From NCBI GenBank assembly GCA_035079385.1, contig JAVHKY010000013.1, positions 9,732,001 through 9,796,000 of the forward strand: a stretch of DNA of 64,000 bases, written 5' to 3'. The stretch is from Aspidiotus rigidus. Taxonomy: Eukaryota > Arthropoda > Insecta > Hemiptera > Diaspididae. Below are positions 24,051-37,130 of this stretch, in pieces; the stretch's first letter is position 1, and every line of letters begins with the position of its first letter. A model generated the notes under the pieces. The model saw nothing but the letters and a program-made list of their open reading frames with translations. It was not told the DNA's origin and ran no database searches. A program made the translations under genes and the position numbers.

Positions 24051-24900
24051 AAGATCATGGATATATCTTACTTTCATTCCGTCTCGATGGCCCTTTGTCT
24101 TTCACCGTTCACTAACCTGTATTAATCATACCTTTCAATTTCTATCATTTCAATGTTATGTTAATCATGTGTAATATTGATAACAAAATTTCATCCATTT
24201 ATACTTTTTGGTGACGTCAAGGACCCGTAATGTCATAAACCTAACCTTGATGTCGTCAACAACTTGTAACCCCCTCTCCCAATCTTAGCGAAGTCATCAT
24301 CCCTGGTTGTGAGATATATTAGATAGGTACTTTGATGACGTCATCACTTACAACCTTAGTGACATCATTGATCAGTAACATCATTTCCCAACCTCAGGGA
24401 CGTTATCACTCCGTACTTACCTTGAAACGTACACTTTTGTGACGTCATCAACCAGTGACATCATCACCTCTAACCTCAAGGCACATCTCTATTGGTATGG
24501 ACGCGCATTTTTGATGTGAGTATACATTAGTCATCGAAACAACCAGTGGGCAAATACCTAAGACCAGTGGCGCATTTAAAAATTCTCTTTTATGAGGAAG
24601 TACAACAATTTTTGAGGACAAAATTTACATTAAGAAAATGGAGTCTTCTAAATCAAACAAAAAGGAAATCACAATTAAATGTTTTTGTGGAATAGGTCTA
24701 TTGGGAAAACCACAAAAAAATGGAACTATCAACACGACCACTAGAGGGGTGTGGAACTGAGTTCATGAAACCGAAATATTGATTGATTAAAATCATATCT
24801 AGGTACCTAATTCAACAATTGAAGCCCAAAAAATAATATTATACGTACATATTATAAACATTTTAAATAAATTTAAAATTTAATTTATAAAAAAACTTCT
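24051..24900. other. Intergenic DNA with clustered TGACGTCA sites
   Basis: No gene. The stretch 24205-24480 contains TGACGTCA three times, plus several TGACATCA near-copies spaced irregularly (GATGACGTCATCAC, TGTGACGTCATCAA). Confidence 0.45.
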
Positions 24901-25440
24901 TTTGGCCTCACCCTGTATAGCTCGAAAGTTTCGAGTACTTCTCCTATTATATTTCAAGTTCTTCTCCTATATTATGACTCGAGACTTGAAATTTTTCCAA
25001 CTCCCTCACTACCATACACTATGGCACAAAAGTAGAAATTTTTGTAAGTACTTTTTATACGGAAAAACACTTCAATTTACTCTTTCAGTACTGTGAAGTG
25101 GTTCTCCATTATGTCTGGCCGTAACTTCGTACAACGAATTGATTCCTTTTTTTTATCATAATATATTATGGCCCGAGAGTCAAAATTTTTTCAAGTCTTC
25201 CCTTTCCTATCATATCTTATGGCTCGAGAATCAAAATTTCTCTACGTTCTGCTTCTATCATACAAAATTATTACTCAAAAGTCGAAATTCTTCAAGTCCA
25301 CTATATATTATGGTGCGAGAATCCAAATTTTTCTGTGTCCAAATTTTCATCAGGGTAGGTCAGTTTCTGCCGGAGGTCCCTTTCCTATCATAGTATATCA
25401 TGGCTCGAGAGTCGAAATTTTTCTAAGGATCAAAATTCTT
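24900..25440 (+). repeat. Decayed 45-bp family units
   Basis: Starts beside CCTCACCCTGTATA and continues with diverged units of the form TATTATGGCTCGAGAGTCAAAATTTTTC-AAGT. Divergence is much higher than in the 23 kb array, so these are older copies. Confidence 0.6.
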
Positions 25441-25449
25441 CTTTAGGGA

Positions 25450-27980
25450 TATGAACGCACGATGCCTGGAAAGTTCTCTTTTCCTGAAGTGGTGCCATAA
25501 AAGCTAGGTGTGTCTATAAGTCTTCTCTCAGCATTTTTTTTTGAGGAGTGCAAGCACACAAATAATAGCTGGACGTCTACTCAAATAATTCTCGGAGAAA
25601 CTAGTTGGAAAATTCAACTGAAAGGCAGCGTCTATCCTCTCGCTCTTCGGTTTGATAAGTGTCCATCTTTGTTCTTATTCTTAACGTGAATGAACTATTA
25701 AGAGATTGCTGTTGATTTGCGATCATTAAATCACCCGGTTAAAAATATCTGTAGTTTGTAGATGAAACCAACTTTTTATCCTATCTGAATTGTTTAAACT
25801 AAATATTTATTTATACCCACTTAAAGATATTCCCTTAGAAAAAAAGTTCTCCAGAGTTTCGTGCTCATTTTGAAAATGACACCCGTAGCATGCGGGTCAA
25901 ACTATAGCCTCCTTACCAAAAGCGGGAAGTTATAAAGGTCCCCTATCTAAATGTTTGAAACCAACAATTTTCAGATTGTCAGTGAGGTCTTTCAAACTGC
26001 GAATATTCATTTATTTTACGCGCAGTAGTTTATTAGTACACGAGGAACGAGAAAGCTCATATTTTTGTTCAAAGTTTTCGCAGTCGCAATACACGCTAGA
26101 ATTACGCGTGTGCACAGCGTCGCGTACAAATAATAAGAAGGCGAAATTTCGTCTCCTTAATAAATAACGTAGGTAAATGAATAAGTTCTCAACAGGCGAC
26201 GTAGAAAAATTCAATTTTTTGGCATGTTTATTTGGATCAGTTTTGTATTTGTGCGATACTTGAAAGTCGATGACTCGACGTTATATGAGACGCGAGGGTT
26301 GAAAAAATCACCTAATTATAGCCAACACATTTTTCTTATTTTCTCTGTACATATAAAGTTTCTCAAATGTTCATGTTCAGATGACTTTCTTATTGAATTG
26401 AAAAATTTATCAAAGTTTTCCACTATACACGTACAAAGTCACAAGTATTAATCACGAGCACGTCCCAATAGATAATCCGAATGCCGGTAAGTCTGAATCA
26501 ACTAAAATGAGTCAACAAAACATTATTTATTCCACATTTTGTAGCGATCAACTGCGATGACGACGTCAGACAGGTGGAATGCATCAAGTAAACCGAGAAA
26601 ATTTTACGAAGGAGTGTTGAAAATATATGCTTATTATTTCACATCTAAGTTAGATTTAAAGCCCTAAACGATGATGGAAGAACTATTCTAATATGAACCT
26701 CTCCTGTCATCATACGCCAAAGTAGACCTAATCGTCCCTCTTTCCGTCGATAGTGCAGCGCACATCGACCCAACAGGTGCTGAAACACCTATATAGGTAC
26801 ATATTGTGTACACGAGTTTGAAAAATAAATAAAGACCGCAATATCGCAGGGTCGCGGCTGTTTCTTTGTAACGCAAAAGCGAGTGAACATAAAGAGCAGA
26901 TTTGAGAGAGAGCAGTTTTGGCTAAGTACTACTCGACCAGATACTGCGCGATATGTGAAATTTTTAGTGTCAATTAACTCGTAATATTGTTTTTGAACAC
27001 TCGAAGTTCGAGAAGTGCGAGTACGGGCACCCTATGAAGAATTTTAACAATCGCTACTAAGAACAAAGAGAAACACGTGAACGAGAATTCAAATGATTAA
27101 TATATTATTTTTGTGAATATTATCACGAGTACGACGAGTCGAACTCTATTGTATCGTTCCCGATAAATAAAATCATGATGGCGGAAATAATCATTTATTA
27201 TTTTGCCACTGTGCTCTTAACAAACTGTCTACGAAATCGAGGCGATGTTTTATGAATGAGAGATTTTTGAAACGGTAAACAAACGATGTCTAGCAAAATG
27301 ACTCGAACTTTCGCGCGGCTGAGCCAATAGAAGTTTGAGAGGTCGACCCCTCCTCTGTACATTGAAATATTGTCTACAGAAAAATAACAAAATATTTTTG
27401 ATTGAAGTCTCAATGTTATTATTCGCTCCTCTTCCTGAAAATTTTTTGGTATTCGAGATAAAATGTTCTATCAAAAGGAAGCTTGAGGAAATTTCATCTT
27501 CCGCTCTCTATATATGTGGAAGGGGGACGCTCAAGCGGAATTTGGAAACAGTTTGACCCGCATGCTGTGAGAGTCATTTCCAAAATAAGCACAAAACATT
27601 GGACAACTTTTTCTAAGGGAATATTCTTAAGCGGCCATAAAATATTTCGTTTAAACAGTTCAGATAGGATGAAAAGTAAAATTGTGCATTTCGAGTCAAG
27701 CCAATTTCGACGTCGTTTGGTAGTCTTTTGCCAAAAAGTGAAGGAAAATCACGCAGGAGTGGTCGATTTTGAGTCAATTTCCAAACGATATTGGGTGGAA
27801 CTAAATCGACTCAAACTGTACGTCCAATTTAGTCGACTTTTGGTTAGGGGCGAATTAAGGAGTTTTAAATGTTGGGGTCCAAAATCTCTAGAGGCCCCAG
27901 GTCTGATATTGGAAATCACGTCGTGCCCCTCGCGGCAGCGCAGAAAATTTTTTTTTGCGCCCTCCGCTTAAGACGTGTCC
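25450..27980. other. Intergenic DNA, nothing recognised
   Basis: No conserved gene. The longest open frame (27483-27971, 162 codons) contains internally similar short motifs based on TTCGACTC/GTCAATTTC and no protein motif. I treat it as non-coding. Confidence 0.45.
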
Positions 27981-27984
27981 TCAT

Positions 27985-30350
27985 CCTTCAGGGGGTAACT
28001 GTTTTATCGAGGGGGAGGGGGGTTGGAAAAACCTCCGCCGTCCGACAAAGCTTAGAGCTCGAAAATTCTCCAAGTCCCTCTCCTATCATACATAACTTGC
28101 CTGATGAGACGACACAGTTGGATGACGTCATAGGTCAGTCTTGTGACGTCACAATCTGATGACGTCATAGATCAGTTTTTATCCGGGAACCTGTTTTATT
28201 GGAGGGTTTTCCGGAAGAAACGTCCGCCGGCCGGCCAAGCTCGGAGCTCAAAAGTTTTTCGATCCCCTCCCGTGGTAAATAGCTTGGGAGGCGGAACCTG
28301 TGACTTCACTGTTTGATGACGTCATAAATCCTCCATGAAAAAGGTTTCTACAAGTCCCCCTCCTATCATACAAAGCTTGGAGATCAAAATTTTTTTAAGC
28401 CCTTGCCTATCAAATATAGCTCAGAAATCGAAATTTTTACGTCCTCCTCCTATCACAAGTAGCTATAGATCCCCCATAAAATGAGTTTTCCAAGTCCCCC
28501 TCCGTATCCTTGGAGGCAAGGCCTGTGACGTCAAAGTTTGATGACATCATGGGTCATCCTTGTGACGCCCCAATCTGATGACTTCATGGATCAATTTCTA
28601 GGCACCCGCAATCTCTTCTGTCGACGGTTTCTTTACAGAAAACGAGCGCGAGCGCATTCAAATTGTAACGTCATCATTTTCGGGATTTGAAAGAATTTTG
28701 GCCCCTAAGGCTTATATGATTGGTGGGGGACTTGGGAAAGTTTCAGCTTCTGAGCTATATGTGATAGGGGGGGGGGCTTGGAAAAATGTTAGCCCCAAGC
28801 TTTATATAATAGGAGGGGGACTTGGTAAAATTTCGACTCTCCAGCTGTATATCGTAGGAGCTTCGAAAAGTTTCATCTTCTGAGCTATATATGATTGAGG
28901 GGGGGGGGGAGGGGGGTGAGACTTGGAAAAATGTCAGCCCCTAAGCTTTTTATAATAGGTGGGGGACTTACAAAAATTTATACTCGCGAGCTATATATCA
29001 TAGGAGGGGGACTTGGAAAAACGACTGCTTCCTTAACGAAATTAAACGAGGAACGCAGGCAACCTCTTTAATAAGTCATATAGGATTTGGTTTTGAGAAT
29101 TCAAGGAAGCCCAGACCTAGACAAAGATAGTATAAAGAAGGCCTAGACCTAATATAAGGCTAGTGTCTAAATTTTTCTCGAATCTCGAGCTGTATATGAT
29201 AGGAGGGGGACTTGGAAAAATGTCGATCTCCGAGCTATATATGTGACCCCGTCTGCAGAAATCCGGCTTAGTGTTCAATTACAATCAGGAGAAAAGGGAT
29301 CTTCCTTGCTCACTAAAAGATCCTTTTCTCCTGATCGATATTCAACTTTAAGCTGAGTTTCTGTAGACGGGGTCACATATGATTTTGACTCTCGAGCTAT
29401 ATACGATTGGAAAGGGACTTTCGGCTCTCGAGCTATGTATGATAGGAGAGGGACTTGGAAAATCTTCAATCCTCTAGCTATATATGTTTTCCAAGTCCCC
29501 TTCTATCATATACAGCTCGAGAGTCGAGCTTTTTTCAAGTTTTTTACCGGACGGCACACGGCGGACGACGATTTTCTCAAATACCCCCCTCCTCCACATA
29601 AAACAGGTTCCCTGTTAAAATTTCGACTCTCCAGCTATATATGATTGGAGTTTAGAAAAGTTTGAGCTTCTGAGCTATATATGATGGGGGGGGGAGGGCT
29701 TGGAAGTATTTCAGCCTCCGAGCTTTATAGAATGGGGAGGACTTGGGAAAATTTCGACTCTCGAGCTATATCTGATAGAAAAGGGACTTGGAAAAATTCC
29801 CATTATTGAGCTATATAAGACAGGAGGGGGACTTGGGAAAACGACGGCTTCCTTGAAATTGCAGCGCGTTCGAGTTGTCACGTCGTAATTTTCGGGACTT
29901 GAAAAACTTCAGGTTCTAAGCTTTATATTATCCGAAAAAATATTGTCTCTTGATAGGAAGTGGACTTGGTAAAATTTCGAGCGACGAACTATCTATAGTA
30001 GAAATTTCAGCGCGTTCAAATGGTAGTAGAAGGTCTTGGTAAAATTTCGGCTCTCGAGCTGGATATGATGAGAAAGGGACTTGAAAGAATTTTGACTCCC
30101 GACCTACACATGGTAGGAAAGGGGACAGCGGGTTCCCCGCTTGGCATCTAATTTTTTCCCCCAAGTCTCCCTCCTATCATATAATACAGCTTGGGGACGG
30201 GGTCTGTAATATCACAGACCCGTTTTTTTCAAAGTTCCTTCCTATTATACATTGCTCCAAAGTCCGGGCCTTTGACATAACAATTTGATGACGTCATAGG
30301 TTACCCTTGCAACGTCACAATCTACGAGCTGAGCCTCAATTTTTCTTGCG
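27985..30350 (-). repeat. Large cluster of satellite/foldback family units
   Basis: Mostly inverted copies of the 45-bp unit (AGGAGGGGGACTTGGAAAAA followed by TTTCGACTCTCGAGCTATAT). They are interspersed with CGGGAACCTGTTTTATTGGA boundary motifs, GTCCGCCGGCCGGCCAAGCT-type segments and repeated GATGACGTCATAG / TGTGACGTCACAATCTGATG strings (28120-28570, 30290). The left block of the 23 kb element recurs at about 29022-29160. Runs of G reach 9-10 bases (28764, 28900, 29685). No genes. Confidence 0.75.
29242..29377. mobile_element. 136-bp palindromic MITE with TA target duplication
   Basis: Ends TGTGACCCCGTCTGCAGAAA and its complement (one mismatch in the first 20). The inverted arms extend about 59 bases, including ATCAGGAGAAAAGG. 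Flanked by TA (29240-29241 and 29378-29379). It interrupts a 45-bp unit whose uninterrupted form GAGCTATATATGAT is present many times nearby, so the empty site is known. TA duplication and size suggest a Tc1/mariner-mobilised MITE. On transcription it would fold into a nearly complete hairpin. Confidence 0.88.
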
Positions 30351-31870
30351 TCCTGGCCTGGGTCAGGTTTCAAAATCTTTTAGCTAGGCCTAGTTTTAGG
30401 CCCTGGGAGACCCTCAATCAACTCTTGAAGTACACAAAGGAAAAGCTCCAGAAAGGGTGCAGGAGGGAGCCCATATACAAACGTCCGAACGTCAGCTCAT
30501 GTCCTAAAACGCAACATGAAATACGTTTCTCTGTATCTTGAAACTCTTTATCGTCGGCACTGAAAGTGAACAAACAAGTTCATGACAGCGAAAAAATTCT
30601 CACATACTAACGTCAATATTATTATTGTGGACTAAATTTCGCCTCGTTACTACGGCACTAGTTCCGAAAAAAAAAAAAAAAACTCAGATAAAGAAATGAT
30701 AATTTAAGAGGTAGAGCGATAACGCGAAGCTAGCATTGAACTTGGCAATTATTTAGTGCAGTTGAATTCATCAGAATATTTTCCATTACCAAAATATTTA
30801 TTGTCATCTGCTGACTTGCAGGTCTACAGGGCGGAAACACAGCCTAAAATACTACAAGAAATGTAAATTTCAAACATTGTCGCATGAATAATAAAAACGA
30901 TAGAATTTAGCTTCAACATTCTTACCAATACTTATTAGACGAAGCGAGCACTTGGTATTGTAGTTAACGCTTGAACTTGAGAAAGCATGAACACGATGCA
31001 AATTCTCTAAATCCGAGCCAAAAATAGACTAACGTGGTTCACGAGGCACGACCTTAATCACCGTCATTATTAAACATTGTAATAAGGACTCAAACAAAAA
31101 AAAATTACTATCGACACGTTGATGTTTCATGAAATTCTATTATATTTGATCAACTAAACATATAAAAAGTCTTATGCTTAACACAAAAAAAAAAAAAAAA
31201 AAAAGGAAAAAGAAAAATATATCATAGAATAGGAAATAAATTCGACTCGAGTAACGTTGCAAAAATTGGTAGATATCGTACAGGATGGATAGTGTTTTGA
31301 ATACGACAATTGAGTAAACTAAACACAATTTTGAAACAGTATAAAAATACAAATAATGATTTTATTTTCAAAATACCTTATTAGTCTGCAAGAAATAAAA
31401 AGAGACATATCGTATATTACTAACGGAATCATTAATATTCGCATTTATGTTTATTCAAAGGACTACGATGCGATACACAAGTCAATGTAAGAAAATGGTA
31501 TTAACCGCAAAAATAAAACTTATGATCATACAAAACTTAGAACTTATAGTGGTATTTCTGGTATTAATCCTAAGGTTAGTCAAATTTGAACGATTACAAG
31601 TAGAGACCATAAATAATTTGTTTTAAACGCACGTTACAGACAAGTCTTCGCATCACAAAAATAGCTAGGTTCTCTTAAATAATTTTTTTTTTTTCTGCAA
31701 TCACAAAACGACTTAAATAATAGAAATTAAACAGCGATCGTCTATCGACGCGACGTATTATTTGAATATGAGATAAAAAGGGGGGGAAAAAAGTACAAGA
31801 TGATTCATTTTGTTTTGAAAATCTTCATCATAATAAACCATTCTTGTCAACTAAGACATAAGATTATCAT
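30351..31870. other. Intergenic DNA and prosaposin 3' flank
   Basis: No gene recognised. It contains an A run at about 30667-30681 and an A-rich run at 31184-31215. On the minus strand AATAAA-type hexamers lie at about 31448-31453 and 31355-31360, either of which could serve prosaposin. The 3' UTR is AT-rich. Confidence 0.4.
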
Positions 31871-31876
31871 AACAGA

Positions 31877-34800
31877 CTAGGGAATTGGATACATCCAAGC
31901 GTTTTTACGACAATAATCTAATCGGTCGCACATAAATGCAGTTTGCTTATCCGTGCACCAGCGTTGAGGACTTGCACAGGCTGACATATCCACACGATCG
32001 CCGTACGGACACATTCTCAATTTGGCGCACACGAACCAGGCGGGTATTTCGAAAATGGCACTTTCAACCTGCGGTAACACTTCGGTCGCGATGGCGTAGC
32101 ATACGGAACGCGATCTACCTTCCATGGAATCGCAAAATTTGACAACTCGCTCGAACATATCTTGCCTGACGACAGGATCACCGAGCACACTTTCCAGGCT
32201 ACCTACTATAATTTCGCAGCTTTTACAATCGGTATCGAACTTTTCGGTGAGCGTGCTCAAAGAACATAATTTCGCCGCTGCACAGAGTTCTTTTGGCGAG
32301 ACATTGTTTTTCAACAGATCCAAGAATAGTGGCACATATTTGTCAACAAGCGATGTGCAATTTGCTTTCAGGTTCTTGTTCTTCATTTTTTGGCATACGT
32401 GTTCCAACATATCCTTCAACTCTTCCTCGGTTTTGTTCGACGTGAGCTCTTTTTCGTACATCTTGACGAACAGTTCACAGATTTCGCAGGAAGGTTTATT
32501 ATAGTATGGCGGGTGAGAGATAATTTCATTGGTATCCAAGTCTCCTCCATCGACGACTGGCGTAGGCAAAGGCGTCGAAACACTTTCTACATCACAGTAT
32601 TTCAGGAACACGCAAGATTCGTCCGCGTCAAACTCGGCAAGCATCATGTCGATCAGCTTCTCCTTGTGTAAGGTTCCAAGTTGGAGGGCCATTACACTTT
32701 TCTTCTGACCTCTGAGCGGTAATTGAGTGAACAGGGTTACTCCATCTTTAACGTGCTCGAGGTTATTAGTATCACCATCTAAATACTGAATGAGCTTATT
32801 CATGTACGTTCGACATTCAATGCACTGTTCTTTTGGAGAACTCGGGGAGGGACAAAGGTTCAAAGCTGGGCAAACTAACGATGGATCAGCTTCCTGCGAT
32901 AATATGGTTATAATCAAGGCCGAATACTGCGAAATGAATTCGTCGCATTTATCCTTTATAGATGCGGGCACAACATTGCAAACGCCTTTCACTGCTTCTT
33001 CGATTTTAGCATCCTCCGTCGGGTCGTTCAATTCATTTTGAATGTAGTGCATAATATCTTGGCAAAAAGGGCAAAGAACACTACTGCTATCGGGTTTGAC
33101 GTTCACCTCGTGCGAGCTAGAAGGTCCAGGGCAGAGTTTAATATCCCTACAAACTTCAAACGGATTTGTTTCGTCGGCCAGAGCTTTGATCAGTATGTCC
33201 GCGTACTCTTCCACAAATTTTTCGCATCTCGTTTTGTCCGAGCTGGGAACCATTTTGCAAACTTTCTCGAGTGCCTGAAGAAAGAAAAGAAACACAAAGA
33301 CAGACGAAAAATTAGAAAACAGAAACAAAGGTGAGACTGTCAGACTGGTATCCAGCTATCAGCAGAATTTTTGAAAATTAAATAGAATCTGAAAGAAGGG
33401 AGAAATCACCGTCATTCTTTAATAAAGCATAATATGAGGAGGGTTCTAGCAGAAGGACGTCTGTCCCATAAGAAATAATCGAGAGGACAGATACGTTCAC
33501 ATAAATACTAGGCTACGAGATTCATTAGCCAAGTATTGTTATGTCGATTGCCAGTCAACTTTTGATTTGCACCAAGATTTGGGAGATAGTCTATCTGATG
33601 ACGTCATAGGGAGGATATTTTTTCAAGACTTTGGCTATTTCAGAGCTTCCTCTCACCTAGTATATTATAATATTTGCAACCTACACTAAGCAAAAGCTGT
33701 CAGGTAGCCCTTATGTGTATTTCAAAACTTCCTGACCTAGTAAATAATTTCGATATGATTATAGTAGGCTAAGAGATCAGTTTCCATATTTTTGAGCAAT
33801 TTATATGAGTGACGGGGAGGGGAAATTTCGTAAACTTTGATTATGGGGATATGGAGGGAGCGGCGTGATGGAGGATTTGGACTTTTCATGATCTGGCATT
33901 TGGGACTAGAAACCTTGAAATTTGATGTATCTTTTTTTCCTCTTGCAATCAAATCTCGGGTCATCATCGGTTAGTTATTCCCTTCGTATATTTGATACGA
34001 TGTTCTTAATAACAAGCTTATTAGCGGAAACCCCACTATCTATTTTGTTGGAGGGAGAGGAGTATCCTCAGGAAACATCCGCGTCTGACCTTCAATACGT
34101 CACTGATGACCTTGATCATACTTGGAGACCGGGTCGCCGAGAAGGAAGGGGGAAGAATCAATTAAAATCCCTAAATACGAGGAAAGTGCAAGCAGGAGAA
34201 CTTGACGTCATCAGGGAATATTTTCGGTTTGGATCCCTCTGGAGGGGGGGGGGGAGGGATTATGAAAATCGGAGCGTTATTTCAAGAAAAGTAACAATAG
34301 TAGAATTTGAACCAGGCAGCGCTAGTGTCGCGCTGCAGCAGGGAGAAATCGAAAAAAATATCAAAACTGCAGGGTATATGGGAGAAAAAGGGAAAAAATT
34401 GATATAACACTCGAATGAAGCAAATTTGGCTTCCTGACATAAGTACCATCACTGTTGAACGAAATACGGGCGTTGTTAGCGATCCTGGCGGACGTCCAGT
34501 TCAAATACTTTTGGGACTCCCAGAACTTTCATTTACGGGGAACGAGAAGAGAAGTAATTGATGACGGATAACTGGAAACAAATAAGATTGCCGGTTCCCT
34601 GCTGCCACTGCAACAGATACAATGTCGGCTAATTTTTCATGACTTCTCTTTTCAAGTTAGAACGCTAAGCGTCCGTCTCTCTTCGTCCGTTCAATACAAA
34701 TTCAAAACTTATGCGATAATGAGATAACAGTTCAAAGGGCGAAAGTTCATGAGAAAAACCTGAACATTAATTTCCAAAATTTTGGCTCTAACTAAATAGG

Positions 34801-37130
34801 GCCCTTAGGGTTCAAAATTGTAGCATGATTTTGATACAATCTGTATACCGATTATTTCCATCTCTGGGCCCGGCCGCTCACAAATAATCGATGCCAAACT
34901 CATCAGAAACTAGGGAATAACAAAATAACCGAAACTTCAAACGCTTGTCACTCATTATTCGGGTACAAAACAACAAACAAAGGCAATTGGAGAAGGAGGG
35001 GTTCAGTATGTTCAATTTCTATACAAAGTTTCAAGCAATTCTACCTGCGTACCCATAACAAAACTATTTCACAAAGGGCCTGTCATTATTTCTAGTACGC
35101 AGGCCTGGCCGGTGGACCGACAGTTTTTCCCAGATTTTGATTCAATTGCCTGGTGCATATGTATCGAACCTCAACTGGCAGTGGGAAAATACCCCAAGAG
35201 CACAATTTAAAATAGACTTGTGAGACGTAGCCTATTTTTGAATAAGTAATACCGAAAAGTAATAAGAAATACAATTTTTTTCAAACATCGCTCCCGATAC
35301 TCCTCCATGAAAACGATCCCCTAAAAGCCTCTCATTCAACCATCTTATTGTACCAAAATTTCAACATAAATGAATTACCTCTTTGACTTCTTTTTCATCT
35401 GTAGGATCATTTAACGTAGACTGAATGATACCGATAATAGTGTGACAGAATTTACACGGCACACTGTCATCCTGACCGTCAGCCTTGGCAATGCTTTCGG
35501 CCACTCTTGGCGGCGATAAGTTGATTAAAGAGACGTCCTGGATGGAGCCAGGATCCACACGACCGGGAATCAAATTCAGGTCAGTATCGGATACGAGGTT
35601 CGGGCTCAAAGGACAGATCGCAATTTCGGCGCAAATTTTGGGAGGGTCGAGTTCTTCCGTAAGAAAAGCATAGATGATATGGAAATTATCTTCAACCAGC
35701 TTGGAACACTCGTTTTTGAAATTTCCGGTCTGTTGGCACATACCCAGCAACATTAATCGGAATTCCTCTTCCGTCGTGTTGGCCGTTAAGACTTGTTGCA
35801 AGTGAAGGACTAGTTGTTTGCAAAGGTCACAAGGCAAATCGTCATTCGGTGGAGAGAGCATTTTTTCCACTCGATTCTGCAAGTGAACATCCAGAATGTC
35901 CATATGTGCGTGGTATTTGTGCGCACACATACCGGTAAAATGACAAGCTGCCGAGGGTGGGAATTGATTTTTCATTGTATTGTATAAATCGTCGATGTTA
36001 CCTTTAATTAATGAGGCGCATAAGTCTGAATACGAGCTCAACTGACCGCACACACCCAGCATTTTACCAAGAAGGTCGTCTTTGGAGGCAGATTGCATGT
36101 AACGTTCCACCAAGGTGAATGCGGCAGTACAATTGGTGCACGAATCCATCATTCCGAGAGGTCCATTAGCAGAAAGTAAGTTGTCAATACGAGGACTGTT
36201 GCATAAGCCAGCTACTGTGCACACAGCTGTCGGGTTCATTTGAGAAGCAAGTACCTCTGTGAGCTCGGGTACAAATTCATCAGCCAACTTGATACATTCT
36301 TTGCGAATTTCTTCGAGCGGTATCAATTTACAGGAACCTTCGAACACTTCTAAAAGTTCTTCTTGAGTCTCGTTGCTGAGTAACTGATCTCTCGCCTGTT
36401 TCACCATGTCCTTACACACTTGGCAAACTGAATCGTCATCCTCTTCGAATACTTTTTGCGACCACTGAGTGGCGATACAATGGGTAGTTGATTTGCATTC
36501 TTTCGACGTAGTCAGATTACCACACCAGTAGCTCGGGCCCCAAGTACATTTTTGTGCACCAAGAAGCTCGTGTTTGACGGGTTCGCTGATTCTACTGATT
36601 ATTTGGAGGTTGCTGGCCGGAATATGTAAAACAATGTTATCGTAGTAAACGGCGGCGTCTTCGGGTTCCAAGTCTTGCGAAGGCGACGAACACAAATCTA
36701 GAACCTTACAGATTACTTGCGGGTCAACGTCAGATCGCAGAAGATCTAACAAGTCGTTGATGTGCGAATCGACGTACGTATCGATGAGCTTTTCGCATTC
36801 TTTGGTTAGTATTTTCGTCACGACGGTCATTTGGCAAACAGAATCCAACACTGACTGAATAGCGTCTTTTGTTATATTGCTATCGAGACCTTGTCTTATG
36901 CTGTCTATTCCTTGAATACAAGTTTCACACGATGACCCATCCAATGAGAGTAAATTACCATTCTTCCAAGAACCTTCGATACAATACTGGACGGCATTAC
37001 ATTCGGAAGCGATTGTGAAATTCGAACACCATTCGCTAGGATTCGCGATACAATACTCAACACTGCGAGAATAAACCGTAGTGACTGAGCAGAACGCGAA
37101 TATCGCGAACAAAAACCTTTGCCACGCCAT
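31877..37130 (-). CDS. PSAP: Prosaposin, nine saposin-B domains
   Basis: Precursor of saposins, small lysosomal proteins that extract sphingolipids for hydrolases. Two coding exons, 37130-35379 and 33274-31877. They join in phase 0 (donor AAAGAG|GTAATT, acceptor CTTCAG|GCACTC), giving 1049 aa. A signal peptide covers residues 1-21. Saposin-A domains lie at about 22-57, 194-224 and 1015-1045. Saposin-B domains lie at about 67-149, 234-311, 329-403, 432-508, 557-632 (split by the intron), 650-726, 734-812, 845-922 and 933-1006. Each B domain begins with a CxxC and ends with a Cys pair (for example VCKVLDLC, KICAEIAIC). The seventh (734-812) has lost the central cysteines. N-glycosylation sequons are frequent (NFT, NLT, NTT, NKT). 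Vertebrate prosaposin has four B domains; expanded arrays are usual in insects. The intron (33275-35378) holds no second gene. Confidence 0.97.

Noticed and set aside
27483..27971. 162-codon open frame as a gene
   Set aside because: No protein motif, overlapping open frames in other phases, repetitive short DNA motifs, and it runs into the satellite region.
32124..32504. 126-codon plus-strand open frame inside prosaposin
   Set aside because: It is the antisense shadow of the well-supported saposin domains on the minus strand.
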